Shown here: positions 7,957-16,486 of the stretch, one piece after another | How positions within the stretch are numbered: position 1 is the first letter of the stretch | Layout: every line of letters begins with the position of its first letter | DNA from: Pseudomonadota bacterium | Lineage (GTDB): Bacteria; Pseudomonadota; Alphaproteobacteria; Rhizobiales; Xanthobacteraceae | Direction: 5' to 3' | Assembly: GCA_018240595.1 (NCBI GenBank) | Contig: JAFEFL010000055.1 | Span: forward strand, 111,389 to 175,388 | DNA length: 64,000 nt | Notes under the pieces: model-generated | What the model was told of the DNA's origin: nothing | The model's database searches: none | Seen by the model: the letters and a program-made list of their open reading frames with translations, nothing else | Program-made: the position numbers and the translations under genes

Positions 7957-9032
7957 GCGCGCTGCTCCACCGCATGAAGCGCCGGCGCGGCCACGCGCAG
8001 CGACAGCCGCTGCGCATGCACGATCGCCGCGGTGAGCACCACCACGGCCAGCGCCTGATGCGCGATGGCAAGATCGAGCGGCGCCTGATGCAGCAGCGTG
8101 AAGATGCCAAGCGTCGCCTGCGCCGTCACCAGCGCGAACACGGTCAGCGCGCCGCCGGCGGCGCGGCCGCTGCGCCAGGCATCGACGGCGTGCCACAAGG
8201 CGACGAGCCAGATCGTATAGGCCAGCATGCGGTGATCGAACTGCACCGTCAGCGTGTTCTCGAACAAATTGCGCCAGGCGGGAGTAATGTGCCACAGCCG
8301 CGCCGCTTCCGGGATGAAGCCGCCGTCGATCAAAGGCCAGGTGTTGTAGATCAGCCCGGCATTGAGGCCGGCGACCAGCGCGCCGAGATAGATCTGCACC
8401 AGCACCATGAGCGCCAGCACCAGCGCGCTGACGCGCAGCCGCGACGGCGCCGTTTCCATGCGCGCGCGCAAGCCCTGCGCGGTCCACAACACCGCGAAAT
8501 AGATGGCGCAGGCGAGCGTCAGATGGAACGCGAGCCTGTATTGCGACACGCTGGTGAGCTGCGTGCCTTTCAGCCCCGACGATACCATCCACCAGCCGAC
8601 CGCGCCGAGCGCCGCGCCGCCGGCGAAGATGGTCCACAGCCGCGCTTTCAGCCCCGGCGGAATCATGCCGCGCGCCAGGAAGAACAGGAACGGCAGCAGG
8701 AACACGAAGCCGGTGGTACGCGCCAGCAGCCGGTGCGACCACTCCCAGAAATAGATCACCTTGAAAGCGTCCAGGCTCATGCCCTTGTTGAGCTGCTGGT
8801 ACTGCGGGATCTGCTGGTACTTCTCGAACTCGGCCTGCCAGTCGCCTTGGCTGAGCGGCGGCAGCACGCCGGTAACCGGCTTCCACTCGGTGATCGACAA
8901 TCCCGATTCCGTGAGCCGCGTCGCGCCGCCGACGACGAGCGTGAGGAAAATCATGGCGGCGACGCAATAGAGCCAGACGCGCACCGCGCCGGTTTTCGGC
9001 GCAGCGGCGGTGGAGGACGGCATGAGGTTCAT
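7953..9032 (-). CDS. ctaA: heme A synthase
   Basis: This multi-membrane protein (359 residues from the chosen start) belongs to the CtaA/COX15 family, which hydroxylates heme O to heme A for aa3-type cytochrome oxidase. Diagnostic segments are [18 protein letters not shown] near the N-terminus, [22 protein letters not shown] and HQALAVVVL, which carry the paired heme-ligand histidines. About eight transmembrane helices are visible, the usual number. The ATG at 9032 is chosen since the upstream extension to 9116 ([14 protein letters not shown]...) is not family-like; an ATG at 9023 is also possible. The downstream crotonase gene overlaps by 4 bases. Confidence 0.92.
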   Translation of the reverse strand: MNLMPSSTAAAPKTGAVRVWLYCVAAMIFLTLVVGGATRLTESGLSITEWKPVTGVLPPLSQGDWQAEFEKYQQIPQYQQLNKGMSLDAFKVIYFWEWSHRLLARTTGFVFLLPFLFFLARGMIPPGLKARLWTIFAGGAALGAVGWWMVSSGLKGTQLTSVSQYRLAFHLTLACAIYFAVLWTAQGLRARMETAPSRLRVSALVLALMVLVQIYLGALVAGLNAGLIYNTWPLIDGGFIPEAARLWHITPAWRNLFENTLTVQFDHRMLAYTIWLVALWHAVDAWRSGRAAGGALTVFALVTAQATLGIFTLLHQAPLDLAIAHQALAVVVLTAAIVHAQRLSLRVAAPALHAVEQRA

Positions 9033-9185
9033 GATGGCGATCGCGGCGAAAAGCGGCCTTGCGGCAGGCGGCGCCGACCATATAGTCAGGAGCGCCGCCC
9101 GAGGCAAATGCGGCAAGTTGGCGGCACCTGTTCGCCGCCATTGGCCCGCCCGGCCCGCAGATTATTGGAAGTTTCCGGAGACGAC

Positions 9186-9413
9186 ATGCCCGTCCGCTTG
9201 CGCAAACTCATCGGCGCCGTCGCGCTTCTGGCCCTGGTCATGGTCTGGGCGCTGCTCGCCATGGCGCTGGCGCAATCGGCGCTGACCGACATCAACGGCT
9301 TCGTCGCCACGCTGTATTACATCGTCGCCGGGCTCGGCTGGGTGCTGCCGGCGATGCCGATCATCGCCTGGATGTCGAAGCCGGCCAAGGCCAAGTCCGA
9401 AGCCAAGGCGTGA
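9186..9413 (+). CDS. DUF2842 small membrane protein
   Basis: The 75-residue protein has two transmembrane helices (about residues 8-30 and 40-62) and a lysine-rich cytoplasmic tail. Size, the MPVRLRKLIGAVALL start and the GLGWVLPAMPIIAWM end match the DUF2842 family of alphaproteobacteria. The function is unknown. A CCGGAGAC ribosome binding site supports the ATG. It is followed closely by the small GNAT gene. Confidence 0.8.
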   Translation: MPVRLRKLIGAVALLALVMVWALLAMALAQSALTDINGFVATLYYIVAGLGWVLPAMPIIAWMSKPAKAKSEAKA

Positions 9414-9425
9414 CGCGGTTCCGCC

Positions 9426-9698
9426 ATGAATGACACCGTCACCGACAATCCGGCGCGCAACCGCTTCGAGCTGCAGACCTCCGCCGGCCTTGCCATCGCC
9501 AATTATCGCCGCGACGACCGCAGCATCACCATCACCCACACCGAAGTGCCGCGCGCCGTCGAAGGCCGCGGCGTCGGCTCGAAGCTGGTCAAGGGCATGC
9601 TCGACCGGATCCGCCAGGAAGGCCGCACGGTCATCCCGCGCTGCTCCTTCGTCGCCGCCTATATCAGCCGCCACCCGGAATATCGGGATTTGCTGTAG
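9426..9698 (+). CDS. small GNAT-like acetyltransferase (NATD1/YjdJ type)
   Basis: The 90-residue protein matches the compact GCN5-related N-acetyltransferase family (PF14542) that includes human NATD1. It carries HTEVPRAVEGRGVGSKLVKG, where the EGRGVGSKL loop is the acetyl-CoA pyrophosphate-binding motif, and ends with the conserved CSFVAAYISRHPEYRDL. The substrate is unknown. It starts 12 bases after the DUF2842 stop, so the two are probably co-transcribed. Confidence 0.88.
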   Translation: MNDTVTDNPARNRFELQTSAGLAIANYRRDDRSITITHTEVPRAVEGRGVGSKLVKGMLDRIRQEGRTVIPRCSFVAAYISRHPEYRDLL

Positions 9699-9710
9699 CG
9701 GCGGCGCGCC

Positions 9711-10202
9711 TCAACGCAAGGCCCGCAGGAACTGCCGGATGTTGTCCTGCATGGCGCGCTCGTTGGCGATGCGCAGCCGGTCGGCCGCGACCGGCGAGTC
9801 GCCGAAGGTCGCCTTGCCTTCGCTGCGGATCGGGTAGCTTGCATTCATGCCGGCACCCGACACCTTGTATGTCACGACCGCCGACACGTTGAGGTCGAGG
9901 CCCATCAACGGCTGATCAAGATTCTTGATCTCGGCGTCGATAAAATACTTCGGCGTCGCCGACGCCAGATAGCCGTTGGCGCGCAGGCTGTCTTCCAGCG
10001 CGGCCTTGAGCGGCTCGTTGCTGACGCCCGGCATGGTCAGCGCGTTCATCATCGCGCCGCCGGTCACCGACCGCACCTCGACGGCATGGCTGTATTTCGG
10101 CGGCGCGCTCGCGACCGCTCCCACCGACATGCCCTGCGACGTCGCGCAGCCAGCCACCATCGCTGCCAGCGCAAGCGCCAGCATCGCCTTCACGATTGTC
10201 AT
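9711..10202 (-). CDS. predicted lipoprotein, unknown function
   Basis: The 163-residue protein starts with a lipoprotein signal; the lipobox AAMVAGC places the modified cysteine at residue 19. The mature region has a compact alpha/beta pattern and conserved-looking ALEDSLRANGYLA, as in small envelope lipoproteins that have a DUF4410- or LptE-like fold, but I cannot assign a family. It is convergent with the small GNAT gene. Location is probably the outer or inner membrane periplasmic face. Confidence 0.7.
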   Translation of the reverse strand: MTIVKAMLALALAAMVAGCATSQGMSVGAVASAPPKYSHAVEVRSVTGGAMMNALTMPGVSNEPLKAALEDSLRANGYLASATPKYFIDAEIKNLDQPLMGLDLNVSAVVTYKVSGAGMNASYPIRSEGKATFGDSPVAADRLRIANERAMQDNIRQFLRALR

Positions 10203-10297
10203 GGATATTCCCCAGCCCGACTACACCGCAGGTTGTAATTGGTATCGAGTTCCGGTGCAATCGGCGCGCCGCGTTTGTCCCCTGCCGCCCGCGCAGA

Positions 10298-10951
10298 TCA
10301 CTTCCGCAGCTTTTCGACTTCCTCGACCGTCCGCCCTTCGCGCGCGCGATAGACCGGCAGCGACCAGTGATAGTGCAGCGCCAGCGCACGAACGATGAAG
10401 CACAGCGCGAAGCCGGCGCTTGCGGCGACCGCGTTCGCCGCGCCGGCCGCCGCAAGGCCGACATAGGCGGTGGCGCCGAGCAGCGCCGCGGTGACATAGA
10501 CTTCCTTGCGCAGCACCAGCGGGCTTTCGCCGCCGAGAATGTCGCGGATGACGCCGCCGAAGGTCGCGGTCGTCACGCCCATGGCGATGGCGATGAACCC
10601 GCCGGTGCCGGCCGTCAGCGCCTTGTCGGCGCCGATGACGCAGAACAGCGACAGCCCCGCGGCGTCGAGCCAGAGCAGCGCGCGATAGCGCGACTCCGGA
10701 ATGTGGGCGAGGAAGAACGTCGCCGCCGAGACCACGACACAGATCGCCAGCGACGCCGGCTGCTGCACCCAGAACACCGGCAACTGGCCGAGCATCAGGT
10801 CGCGCAGGCTGCCGCCGCCGATGCCGGTCGCCGCGCCTAGCAGGATGAAGCCGAAAATGTCCATGCGCTTGCGCGAGGCCACCAGCGCGCCGGTCACCGC
10901 GAAGATCGCGACGCCGAACCAGTCGAGCGCCATGAGCCATGAATCGGGCAT
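10298..10951 (-). CDS. trimeric intracellular cation (TRIC/UPF0126) channel family protein
   Basis: The 217-residue protein has about seven hydrophobic helices and the two-repeat pattern of the UPF0126/YicG family. Glycine-rich motifs IGGGSLRDLMLG (repeat 1, about residue 43) and FGGVIRDILGGESP (repeat 2, about residue 130) are diagnostic. Structural work on bacterial homologues shows trimeric monovalent-cation channels. The physiological role in bacteria is undefined. It lies alone between a lipoprotein gene and higBA, all on the minus strand. Confidence 0.9.
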   Translation of the reverse strand: MPDSWLMALDWFGVAIFAVTGALVASRKRMDIFGFILLGAATGIGGGSLRDLMLGQLPVFWVQQPASLAICVVVSAATFFLAHIPESRYRALLWLDAAGLSLFCVIGADKALTAGTGGFIAIAMGVTTATFGGVIRDILGGESPLVLRKEVYVTAALLGATAYVGLAAAGAANAVAASAGFALCFIVRALALHYHWSLPVYRAREGRTVEEVEKLRK

Positions 10952-10988
10952 TGGTTACGTCTTCGGCTAACTCACTATCGCTTCAGGT

Positions 10989-11276
10989 TCACGCCGCGTC
11001 CGCCGGCCTAACCCGCTTTGCGATCTCGCTACCCTTCTCCCGCTCCACCACGGCGATGTCGTACTGGCTCTGCAAGTCGAGCCAGAACTGCGCGCTATTC
11101 CCGAAGTAGCGGCCGAGGCGCACCGCCGTGTCGGCGGTTATCGAGCGCCGTCCGTTCAAAATGTCGGTGATGCGGCCGGACGGCACGCCGATGTCGAGCG
11201 ACAGCCGGTTGGCGGACAGCTCGCGTGCTACAAGTTCGCGCTTGAGCAGACGGCCAGGGTGAGAAACGGGTGCCAT
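10989..11276 (-). CDS. higA: HigA-type antitoxin (XRE family)
   Basis: The 95-residue protein has an XRE helix-turn-helix: HPGRLLKRELVARELSANRL then IGVPSGRITDILNGRRSITA, typical of VapI/HigA antitoxins. It should bind and neutralise the HigB RNase and repress the operon. The start at 11276 follows the toxin stop by 2 bases; an upstream frame extension to 11375 overlaps the toxin and is rejected. Toxin-before-antitoxin order is the normal higBA arrangement. Confidence 0.9.
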   Translation of the reverse strand: MAPVSHPGRLLKRELVARELSANRLSLDIGVPSGRITDILNGRRSITADTAVRLGRYFGNSAQFWLDLQSQYDIAVVEREKGSEIAKRVRPADAA

Positions 11277-11278
11277 GT

Positions 11279-11566
11279 TTAACCTCGGTGGTAGTCGACG
11301 ATCTCGACTTCGTAGGCGTCGCCCTTGCGATACCCGAAACAGATGCGCCAGCGTTGGTTCACCGTCATGGCCCACTGGCCTTTGCGGTCGCCCTTAAGCT
11401 TGTGCAGGCCGACGCTCTTGAGCGGGCTAAGATCGTTCAGCGACTTGGCGATGTTGAGCGCCAGCAGCAGATCGATCGCAGCCTCGAAATCGAGCCCCCG
11501 CAGCGCATTGGGCCGTTCGCCCTCCCAGACCTTACGGGTCACGGAATTTCGCCACGACCGGATCAT
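11279..11566 (-). CDS. higB: HigB-type mRNA interferase toxin (RelE superfamily)
   Basis: The 95-residue protein matches HigB: it starts MIRSWRNSVTRKVWEGE, has the LHKLKGDRKGQWAMTVNQRW core, and ends ICFGYRKGDAYEVEIVDYH. Basic residues and the terminal His/Tyr are the usual RelE-fold catalytic candidates. It should cleave ribosome-bound mRNA when released from HigA. The promoter immediately upstream suggests a leaderless transcript. Confidence 0.9.
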   Translation of the reverse strand: MIRSWRNSVTRKVWEGERPNALRGLDFEAAIDLLLALNIAKSLNDLSPLKSVGLHKLKGDRKGQWAMTVNQRWRICFGYRKGDAYEVEIVDYHRG

Positions 11567-11601
11567 GGCATTAATATACTACGCCAAACGGTGAAGCTCA
11601 A
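11567..11601 (-). promoter_or_regulatory. higBA promoter, probably leaderless
   Basis: On the minus strand TTGAGC (11601-11596) and TATATT (11578-11573) are separated by 17 bases. Only 6 bases lie between the -10 box and the higB ATG, so transcription should start at or within one base of the start codon. No ribosome binding site is present, consistent with a leaderless mRNA. Confidence 0.6.
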
Positions 11602-11790
11602 TAGCGGGATCAGGTCGTCGCGCCAACCCGGCCTGGGCTGCCATCGGCGGCAGAAAAAGCGAGGCAATATTCGGCCGCGAAATGCGCCATTGCCACTGAT
11701 GATAACGTAAGATTCCGATAAGCGTAAACTTCAAAGCTTGTCGCGAGGGTTGTAGCGCCATGCCATGTTCCCGCCTCAAAGGGGCACAGC

Positions 11791-13560
11791 ATGGACCCGC
11801 GCAGTCTGCAGACCTACCGCCTCGCCATCGGCCTCGCGCAAGGGCTATTTCTTTTCGCTCTGCAGCGCGCCTATCTCACGCATACCTGGCCGGCGACCGA
11901 CGCTTATTTCTTCGCGCCGCTGCTATCGGCCGGCTTCTTCATCCCGTTGATAGCCACCTCCGGTCTCGGCAATGTGCGACCCCGCACGTTGTCGATATGG
12001 CTCGCCATCGCCACGCTGATCTGCATCTGCCTCTCAGTTTATGACATCTATCGAATGCCGGGATTCGGGCCGGCGCCGGTCTTGAGACTGTTGCCCTCAG
12101 TCGCCGTCTGGCTGGCAGCGCTGCTGTTCATCGCCGACAAGCTGGTCGTGGCCGGCGACCGCGAGCGCCGCTGCATTGCGACCTATCCGGCGCTGTTCGA
12201 TGTGTCGTGGAAGCATGGCATCCAGGCGCTGCTCACCGTGCTGTTCGTCGCCATTCTGTGGGGCATTCTCGTTCTCGGCGCGCAATTGTTCGCGCTTATC
12301 AAGGTCAGCCTGATCGCGCGCATGATCGCGCAACCGCTGTTCTGGATTCCCGTCACCGCCCTCGCCACCGCCTATGCGCTACACGTCGCCGACATTCGCG
12401 CCGGCATCGTCAAGGGCGCCCGCAATCTGGTGCTGATCCTGCTGTCCTGGCTACTGCCGGTGATGACGGTCCTCGCAATCGGCTTCATCCTGACGGTGCC
12501 GTTCACCGGTCTGGAAACGCTGTGGAACACCAAGCGCGCCGCCGCCATTCTTTTGACCACGGCCGGCGCGCTGGTTTTTCTAATCAACGCCACCTATCGC
12601 GACGATCAGGAGGCAACGGCGCCTTTCCTGCGCTACTGCCGCGCCGCCGCCGCCGTCGCCCTGGTGCTGCTGGTTGCGCTCGCGGGTTACGCCGTGCTTG
12701 AACGCATCGACCAGCATGGCTTGACGCCGGGGCGCGTCACCGCAGTCGCCGTCGTTATCGTCGCGGCCTGCTACGCGCTTGGCTATGCCGCAGCGGTTGC
12801 ACGGACCGGGCTGACGTTTCGCGGACTCGAGCCCGTGAATGTCGGCACCGCTTTCGTGATCATGGCGATCCTGCTGGCGTTGATGACGCCGGTTGCCGAT
12901 CCGCTCCGGCTCTCGGTCAACAGCCAGTTGGCACGGCTTCAGGCCGGCGAGATCGCCGCCGACAAGTTCGACTATGTCTTCCTGCGGCAGAAAGGCGGCC
13001 GCTATGGCAGCGAGGCGCTCGCCGCGATGGCAGCAAATGCCTATGGGCCGGTCGCCGCCGCCAATGCCGAGCGCGTCCGCACCAGCCCGTCGATCAACCG
13101 CCGTCTCGCCGGGCCGCTGCCGCCGCTCGAGAAGCGCCTTGCCAACGTCACGGTAACGTCACCCAAAGGTGCGGCCCTGCCCCCCTCGCTGCTAGAACAG
13201 GATTGGCGCACCGAGCCCAAACGCTTCAGCCTGCCGAATTGCATTACTGGCGACGCTAAATGCGACGCCGCTCTGATCGATCTGGACGGCGATGGCAAAG
13301 ACGAGGTGCTGCTTGTTACCGTTCCGTCGGGCCCTGCGGCGGTTTTCAAGCAACAAAACGACGCCAGTTGGCGGCTGATCGGCACGGTCGGCTACACGTT
13401 CTGCGCCGGGGTCCGCGAGGGCTTCGATCAAGGTGACGTGAGGATCGCCGACCCCCTCTTCAAGGATGTCATGGTCGGCGGCCAGCGTCTGAGCATCACC
13501 AACGGCTGCGCGCCGCGACCGCCGGCGGTTCGTGCGGCCCCCTCGCAGCCGACCAGATAG
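11791..13560 (+). CDS. DUF4153 polytopic membrane protein
   Basis: The 589-residue protein has about eleven transmembrane helices over residues 1-375, matching DUF4153. The remaining about 210 residues are soluble and probably periplasmic. They include a calcium-binding FG-GAP/EF-hand-like loop DLDGDGKDEV near residue 493, preceded by a two-cysteine segment (NCITGDAKCD). The function is unknown. The start at 11791 follows the in-frame sequence MDPRSLQTYRLAIGLAQG, which flows straight into helix 1. The gene is alone, divergent from higBA. Confidence 0.85.
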   Translation: MDPRSLQTYRLAIGLAQGLFLFALQRAYLTHTWPATDAYFFAPLLSAGFFIPLIATSGLGNVRPRTLSIWLAIATLICICLSVYDIYRMPGFGPAPVLRLLPSVAVWLAALLFIADKLVVAGDRERRCIATYPALFDVSWKHGIQALLTVLFVAILWGILVLGAQLFALIKVSLIARMIAQPLFWIPVTALATAYALHVADIRAGIVKGARNLVLILLSWLLPVMTVLAIGFILTVPFTGLETLWNTKRAAAILLTTAGALVFLINATYRDDQEATAPFLRYCRAAAAVALVLLVALAGYAVLERIDQHGLTPGRVTAVAVVIVAACYALGYAAAVARTGLTFRGLEPVNVGTAFVIMAILLALMTPVADPLRLSVNSQLARLQAGEIAADKFDYVFLRQKGGRYGSEALAAMAANAYGPVAAANAERVRTSPSINRRLAGPLPPLEKRLANVTVTSPKGAALPPSLLEQDWRTEPKRFSLPNCITGDAKCDAALIDLDGDGKDEVLLVTVPSGPAAVFKQQNDASWRLIGTVGYTFCAGVREGFDQGDVRIADPLFKDVMVGGQRLSITNGCAPRPPAVRAAPSQPTR

Positions 13561-13625
13561 ACTTTTTTTCTTTTCTTATTGACAACGTTCCTACGAACAT
13601 ATACCCATATCCCTGCCTGCCGCTA
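13561..13625 (+). promoter_or_regulatory. promoter-like sequence at the left edge of repeat element X1
   Basis: A T-rich run (13563-13572) is followed by TTGACA at about 13581-13586 and TATACC 15 bases later. Between them is the dyad GTTC-CTAC-GAAC. This short AT-rich block has no gene of its own downstream; it leads directly into the structured repeat X1. It could also be the terminator region of the DUF4153 gene. Confidence 0.3.
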
Positions 13626-13935
13626 TGAGGGGTGCGAACCGGTTGCTCCGGCTCGTGGGGGTGGGCGCGGCGCCCGCGGCTCGTGCCCTCGCAAGGCATG
13701 AGGCTCGGGCGGCGCCGGGGCTCCGCCCGCCGGCACTATGACCGGCCGCGAGGAGCTCGCTGATGGTGCGCGCTCCCGTTTCCCCGGTTGGGGAGGCGGA
13801 TCAGCCGCCAGAAGCGCGGCCCGGCGCCGTAACGACGCCGCGATGGAGCGCCGCGGGGCGCAGGCCTTCTCCGATCGCAAGGAGGGGCCGCGCCGCAAGG
13901 CGCATGTTCAGGCGCCCTGCGGCGCTCCATCCCCT
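13622..13935 (+). repeat. structured dispersed repeat element X, copy 1
   Basis: This roughly 300-bp element has a second copy in reverse orientation at 46060-46350. The core is an inverted repeat of 20 bases (13842-13861 and 13912-13931, containing GATGGAGCGCCGC and GCGGCGCTCCATC) around a 50-base loop. The flank reading GGGGCTCCGCCCGCCGGCAC and the stretch GATCAGCCGCCAGAAGCGCG are nearly identical in both copies. No long protein frame is shared with codon-like conservation, so it is probably a non-coding or RNA-folding element. The remaining sequence to 14059 is GC-rich and holds no gene I can support. Confidence 0.7.
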
Positions 13936-14059
13936 CGCCTGTCTTGAGGCGGGGGAAAGAGGGCAAAGCCCGGGCGCAATTGCGCCGCGGCAACGCGGAC
14001 GCATGTCAGCCGCGTTTCAGCCGGACATCATCATGCAGGAAACATCAGGACGCCAAACA

Positions 14060-15112
14060 TCACGCCGCGTTGACGCGGCGGAAACCGTTCCACAGCGCCG
14101 TGCCGGCGCCGGACATCAACACCTTCACATAGCGGTGCCGCTGATATTCACCGTTCACCGAAATGCGCGGCAGCGCCATCAGATGATCGGCATGCGCCTT
14201 GAACAAGACGCCCGGCCGCGTCGTCACCGCCGTCTTGAAACCGAGCTCGGCGGCGATGTTGAATTCGCGCGGCCCCGCCGAGGTCGGATCGCCGACCGGA
14301 TAGGACAGATGATCGGGCCGCACGCCGAGCGCCGCCTCGATCACCGAGCGGCTCTGCTCCATCTCGGCGCGCACGGCGTCGTCCGACGGCACCTTCTTCA
14401 GCATCGGATGCGTCACGGTATGGGCGCCGATCGTCACCAGCGGATCCTCGGCCATCTGCGCGATCTCCTGCCAGTCCATGCATTCGTCGCGGCAGATTTC
14501 CGGAATATCGACGTGATAGGTGGCGCACAGATCGCGCACCGTGCGGCGCACCTCGTCCTCGGTCTTCATGCTGCGCAGATAGCCGTAGATCGCGTCGTAC
14601 AGTTCGCGCTTCTCGCGCACATTGCGTGCATCGAAATAGCGCTCCTCGCCGTTGACCATCAGGCCGATGCGCTCGTTGCGCGCCACGACGTATTCCAGCG
14701 CCACCCACCACAATTCGCCGAGCCGGTCCGGGAAGCTGGTCGGGATGTAGAGCGCATACGGCATCTCGTATTTCTGCAGCAGCGGATGCGCCCAGCGCAG
14801 GTTGTCCTTGTAGCCGTCGTCGAAGGTCAGGCAGACGAAACGGCGCTTGAAGTCGCCCTCGACGAAGCGGCGGTGCATCTCGTCGAGCGAGATCACATCG
14901 ACCTTGCGGCGTTTAAGACGGCGCAGCAGGCCCTCGAGGAACACCGGCGTCACCTCGAGCAGCCGGTTCGGCTGGAACGCATCCCTCCTGGGCGGGCGGA
15001 CGTGGTGCAGCGTCAGGATGGCGCCGACGCCGCCGACCAGCGGCCGCATCCAGTGATGCATGCCGGTGAAATACAGCCCTTCCAGCGCGGTCTTGATGAC
15101 GGTCTGCTTCAT
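14060..15112 (-). CDS. polysaccharide deacetylase family protein
   Basis: The 350-residue protein (from ATG 15112) has a NodB-homology domain. ILTLHHVRP and FVCLTFDDGYKDN (the DD metal/catalytic motif) come first, followed by IGAHTVTHPMLKKV (the two zinc histidines) and LSYPVGDP. It should remove N- or O-acetyl groups from a polysaccharide. There is no clear signal peptide. A GTG/ATG-rich region allows starts up to 15172; MKQTVIKTALEGLYFTG is the most family-like. It is divergent from the CelD-type acetyltransferase gene and belongs to the exopolysaccharide locus. Confidence 0.88.
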   Translation of the reverse strand: MKQTVIKTALEGLYFTGMHHWMRPLVGGVGAILTLHHVRPPRRDAFQPNRLLEVTPVFLEGLLRRLKRRKVDVISLDEMHRRFVEGDFKRRFVCLTFDDGYKDNLRWAHPLLQKYEMPYALYIPTSFPDRLGELWWVALEYVVARNERIGLMVNGEERYFDARNVREKRELYDAIYGYLRSMKTEDEVRRTVRDLCATYHVDIPEICRDECMDWQEIAQMAEDPLVTIGAHTVTHPMLKKVPSDDAVRAEMEQSRSVIEAALGVRPDHLSYPVGDPTSAGPREFNIAAELGFKTAVTTRPGVLFKAHADHLMALPRISVNGEYQRHRYVKVLMSGAGTALWNGFRRVNAA

Positions 15113-15241
15113 GTTAACCATGACCCGCGCCGGGAACCGGCAATCCCCTCGATCCACGCGGGTGTGGAGCAATATTCCAACCCTTTATTGATAAATCTTT
15201 GCGACGGTGCGGCGACCCGTCCTCAACCGCGGTTTTGTCGC

Positions 15242-16486
15242 ATGACCGTTGCCGTCGCTACCCGCCCCCGCGCCGCCGGTACCGCCCCGCAGGCCACCCC
15301 TGCCGCGGGCAATCCTTCGTCGACCTTGGCGCGCATCGAGATCTTCCGCGACATGGCGGCGGCCGAGCCGTTCTGGCGGGCGCTGGAGCGCGGCGGCGCG
15401 TTCAGGACGCCCTATCAGGCTTTCGATTTCCTCGATCTTTGGCAGCGCCATATCGGCGCCGGCGAAGGCGTCGTGCCGTTCATCGTCACCGGTTTCGACG
15501 CGGCCGGCGCGCCTCTGTTCGTTCTGCCCTTCGGCCGCCGGCGCGGCGCGGCGGGCCTTTGCGTCATCGAGTTTCTCGGCGGCAAGCATTCGAACTTCAA
15601 CATGGGGCTGTATCGCGGCGACTTCCTCGGCGCGCTCACCGTGGCCGATCTGGAACGCGTCCTCGCGGCGCTGCGCGGCGAGGCCGATGTCGTCGTGCTC
15701 GGCAACCAGCCGCTCGCCTGGGCCGGCCGCGACAATCCGCTGGCGCTGCTGCCGCACCAACCCTCCCCCAGCTTCGGTTTCTCCGGCCCGCTGACGCGCG
15801 ACTTCGAGGCGTTGTTCAACGAGCGCACCTCGACCGTCGGCCGCCGCAAGATGCGCAAGAAGGAACGGACGCTGGCCGGCTTCGGCGACGTGAGCTTCGC
15901 CCGTGCGTCGGATGGCAGCGACATCCGCCGCGTCGCCGAGGACTTCTTCACCCAGAAGAGCGCGCGCATGCGCGCCATCGGCCTGCCCGACGTGTTCGCC
16001 GCGCAGGACGTGCGCGACTTCGTCACCGCCGGCGCGCTGACGCCGACGGCGGACGGCTCGCGTCTGATCGAGCTCTATACGTTGTCGGTCGACGACACGA
16101 TCGTCGCCACCATGGGCGGCGTCTGCGCCGACGGCCGCTTCAGCGCCATGTTCTCCTCGATCATTCACGGCCGCTACGGCACCGAGAGCCCGGGCGAGCA
16201 ATTGCTGGTGCGCGTGGTGCGCGATTGCTGCGAGCGCGGCCTGCACACCTTCGATCTCGGCGTAGGCGAAGCCAACTACAAGTCGCTGTTCTGCGAAGCC
16301 GATGCGATGTTCGACAGCTACTGGCCGCTCAGCGCCAAGGGCCAGGCTTTCGCCGCGGCGCGGCGCGGTTTCGCGGCAGCCAAGCGCGCAGTGAAGCAGA
16401 ATCCGGTTCTGTGGAAGCTCATCGTCACCGCCCGCCGCGCCAAGGCGCGGCTGACCAAAGCCGACAAGACGGACAAGGCCGATTAG
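15242..16486 (+). CDS. GNAT family acetyltransferase, CelD/BcsL type
   Basis: The 414-residue protein resembles CelD-like acetyltransferases (GNAT_6 fold) found in rhizobial cellulose and exopolysaccharide loci. The N-terminal half carries FRTPYQAFDFLDLWQRHIGA, and the GNAT domain (about residues 200-370) carries SSIIHGRYGTESPGEQLLVR and FDLGVGEANYKSLF. It probably transfers acetyl groups to sugar chains or precursors. The C-terminus is strongly basic (KAKARLTKADKTDKAD-like). Its stop overlaps that of the convergent Wzz-type gene by 3 bases at 16484-16485. Confidence 0.85.
   Translation: MTVAVATRPRAAGTAPQATPAAGNPSSTLARIEIFRDMAAAEPFWRALERGGAFRTPYQAFDFLDLWQRHIGAGEGVVPFIVTGFDAAGAPLFVLPFGRRRGAAGLCVIEFLGGKHSNFNMGLYRGDFLGALTVADLERVLAALRGEADVVVLGNQPLAWAGRDNPLALLPHQPSPSFGFSGPLTRDFEALFNERTSTVGRRKMRKKERTLAGFGDVSFARASDGSDIRRVAEDFFTQKSARMRAIGLPDVFAAQDVRDFVTAGALTPTADGSRLIELYTLSVDDTIVATMGGVCADGRFSAMFSSIIHGRYGTESPGEQLLVRVVRDCCERGLHTFDLGVGEANYKSLFCEADAMFDSYWPLSAKGQAFAAARRGFAAAKRAVKQNPVLWKLIVTARRAKARLTKADKTDKAD

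Noticed and set aside
13763..15241. Plus-strand frame upstream of the CelD-type acetyltransferase
   Set aside because: It passes through repeat X1 and then antisense through the deacetylase; no domain is encoded.
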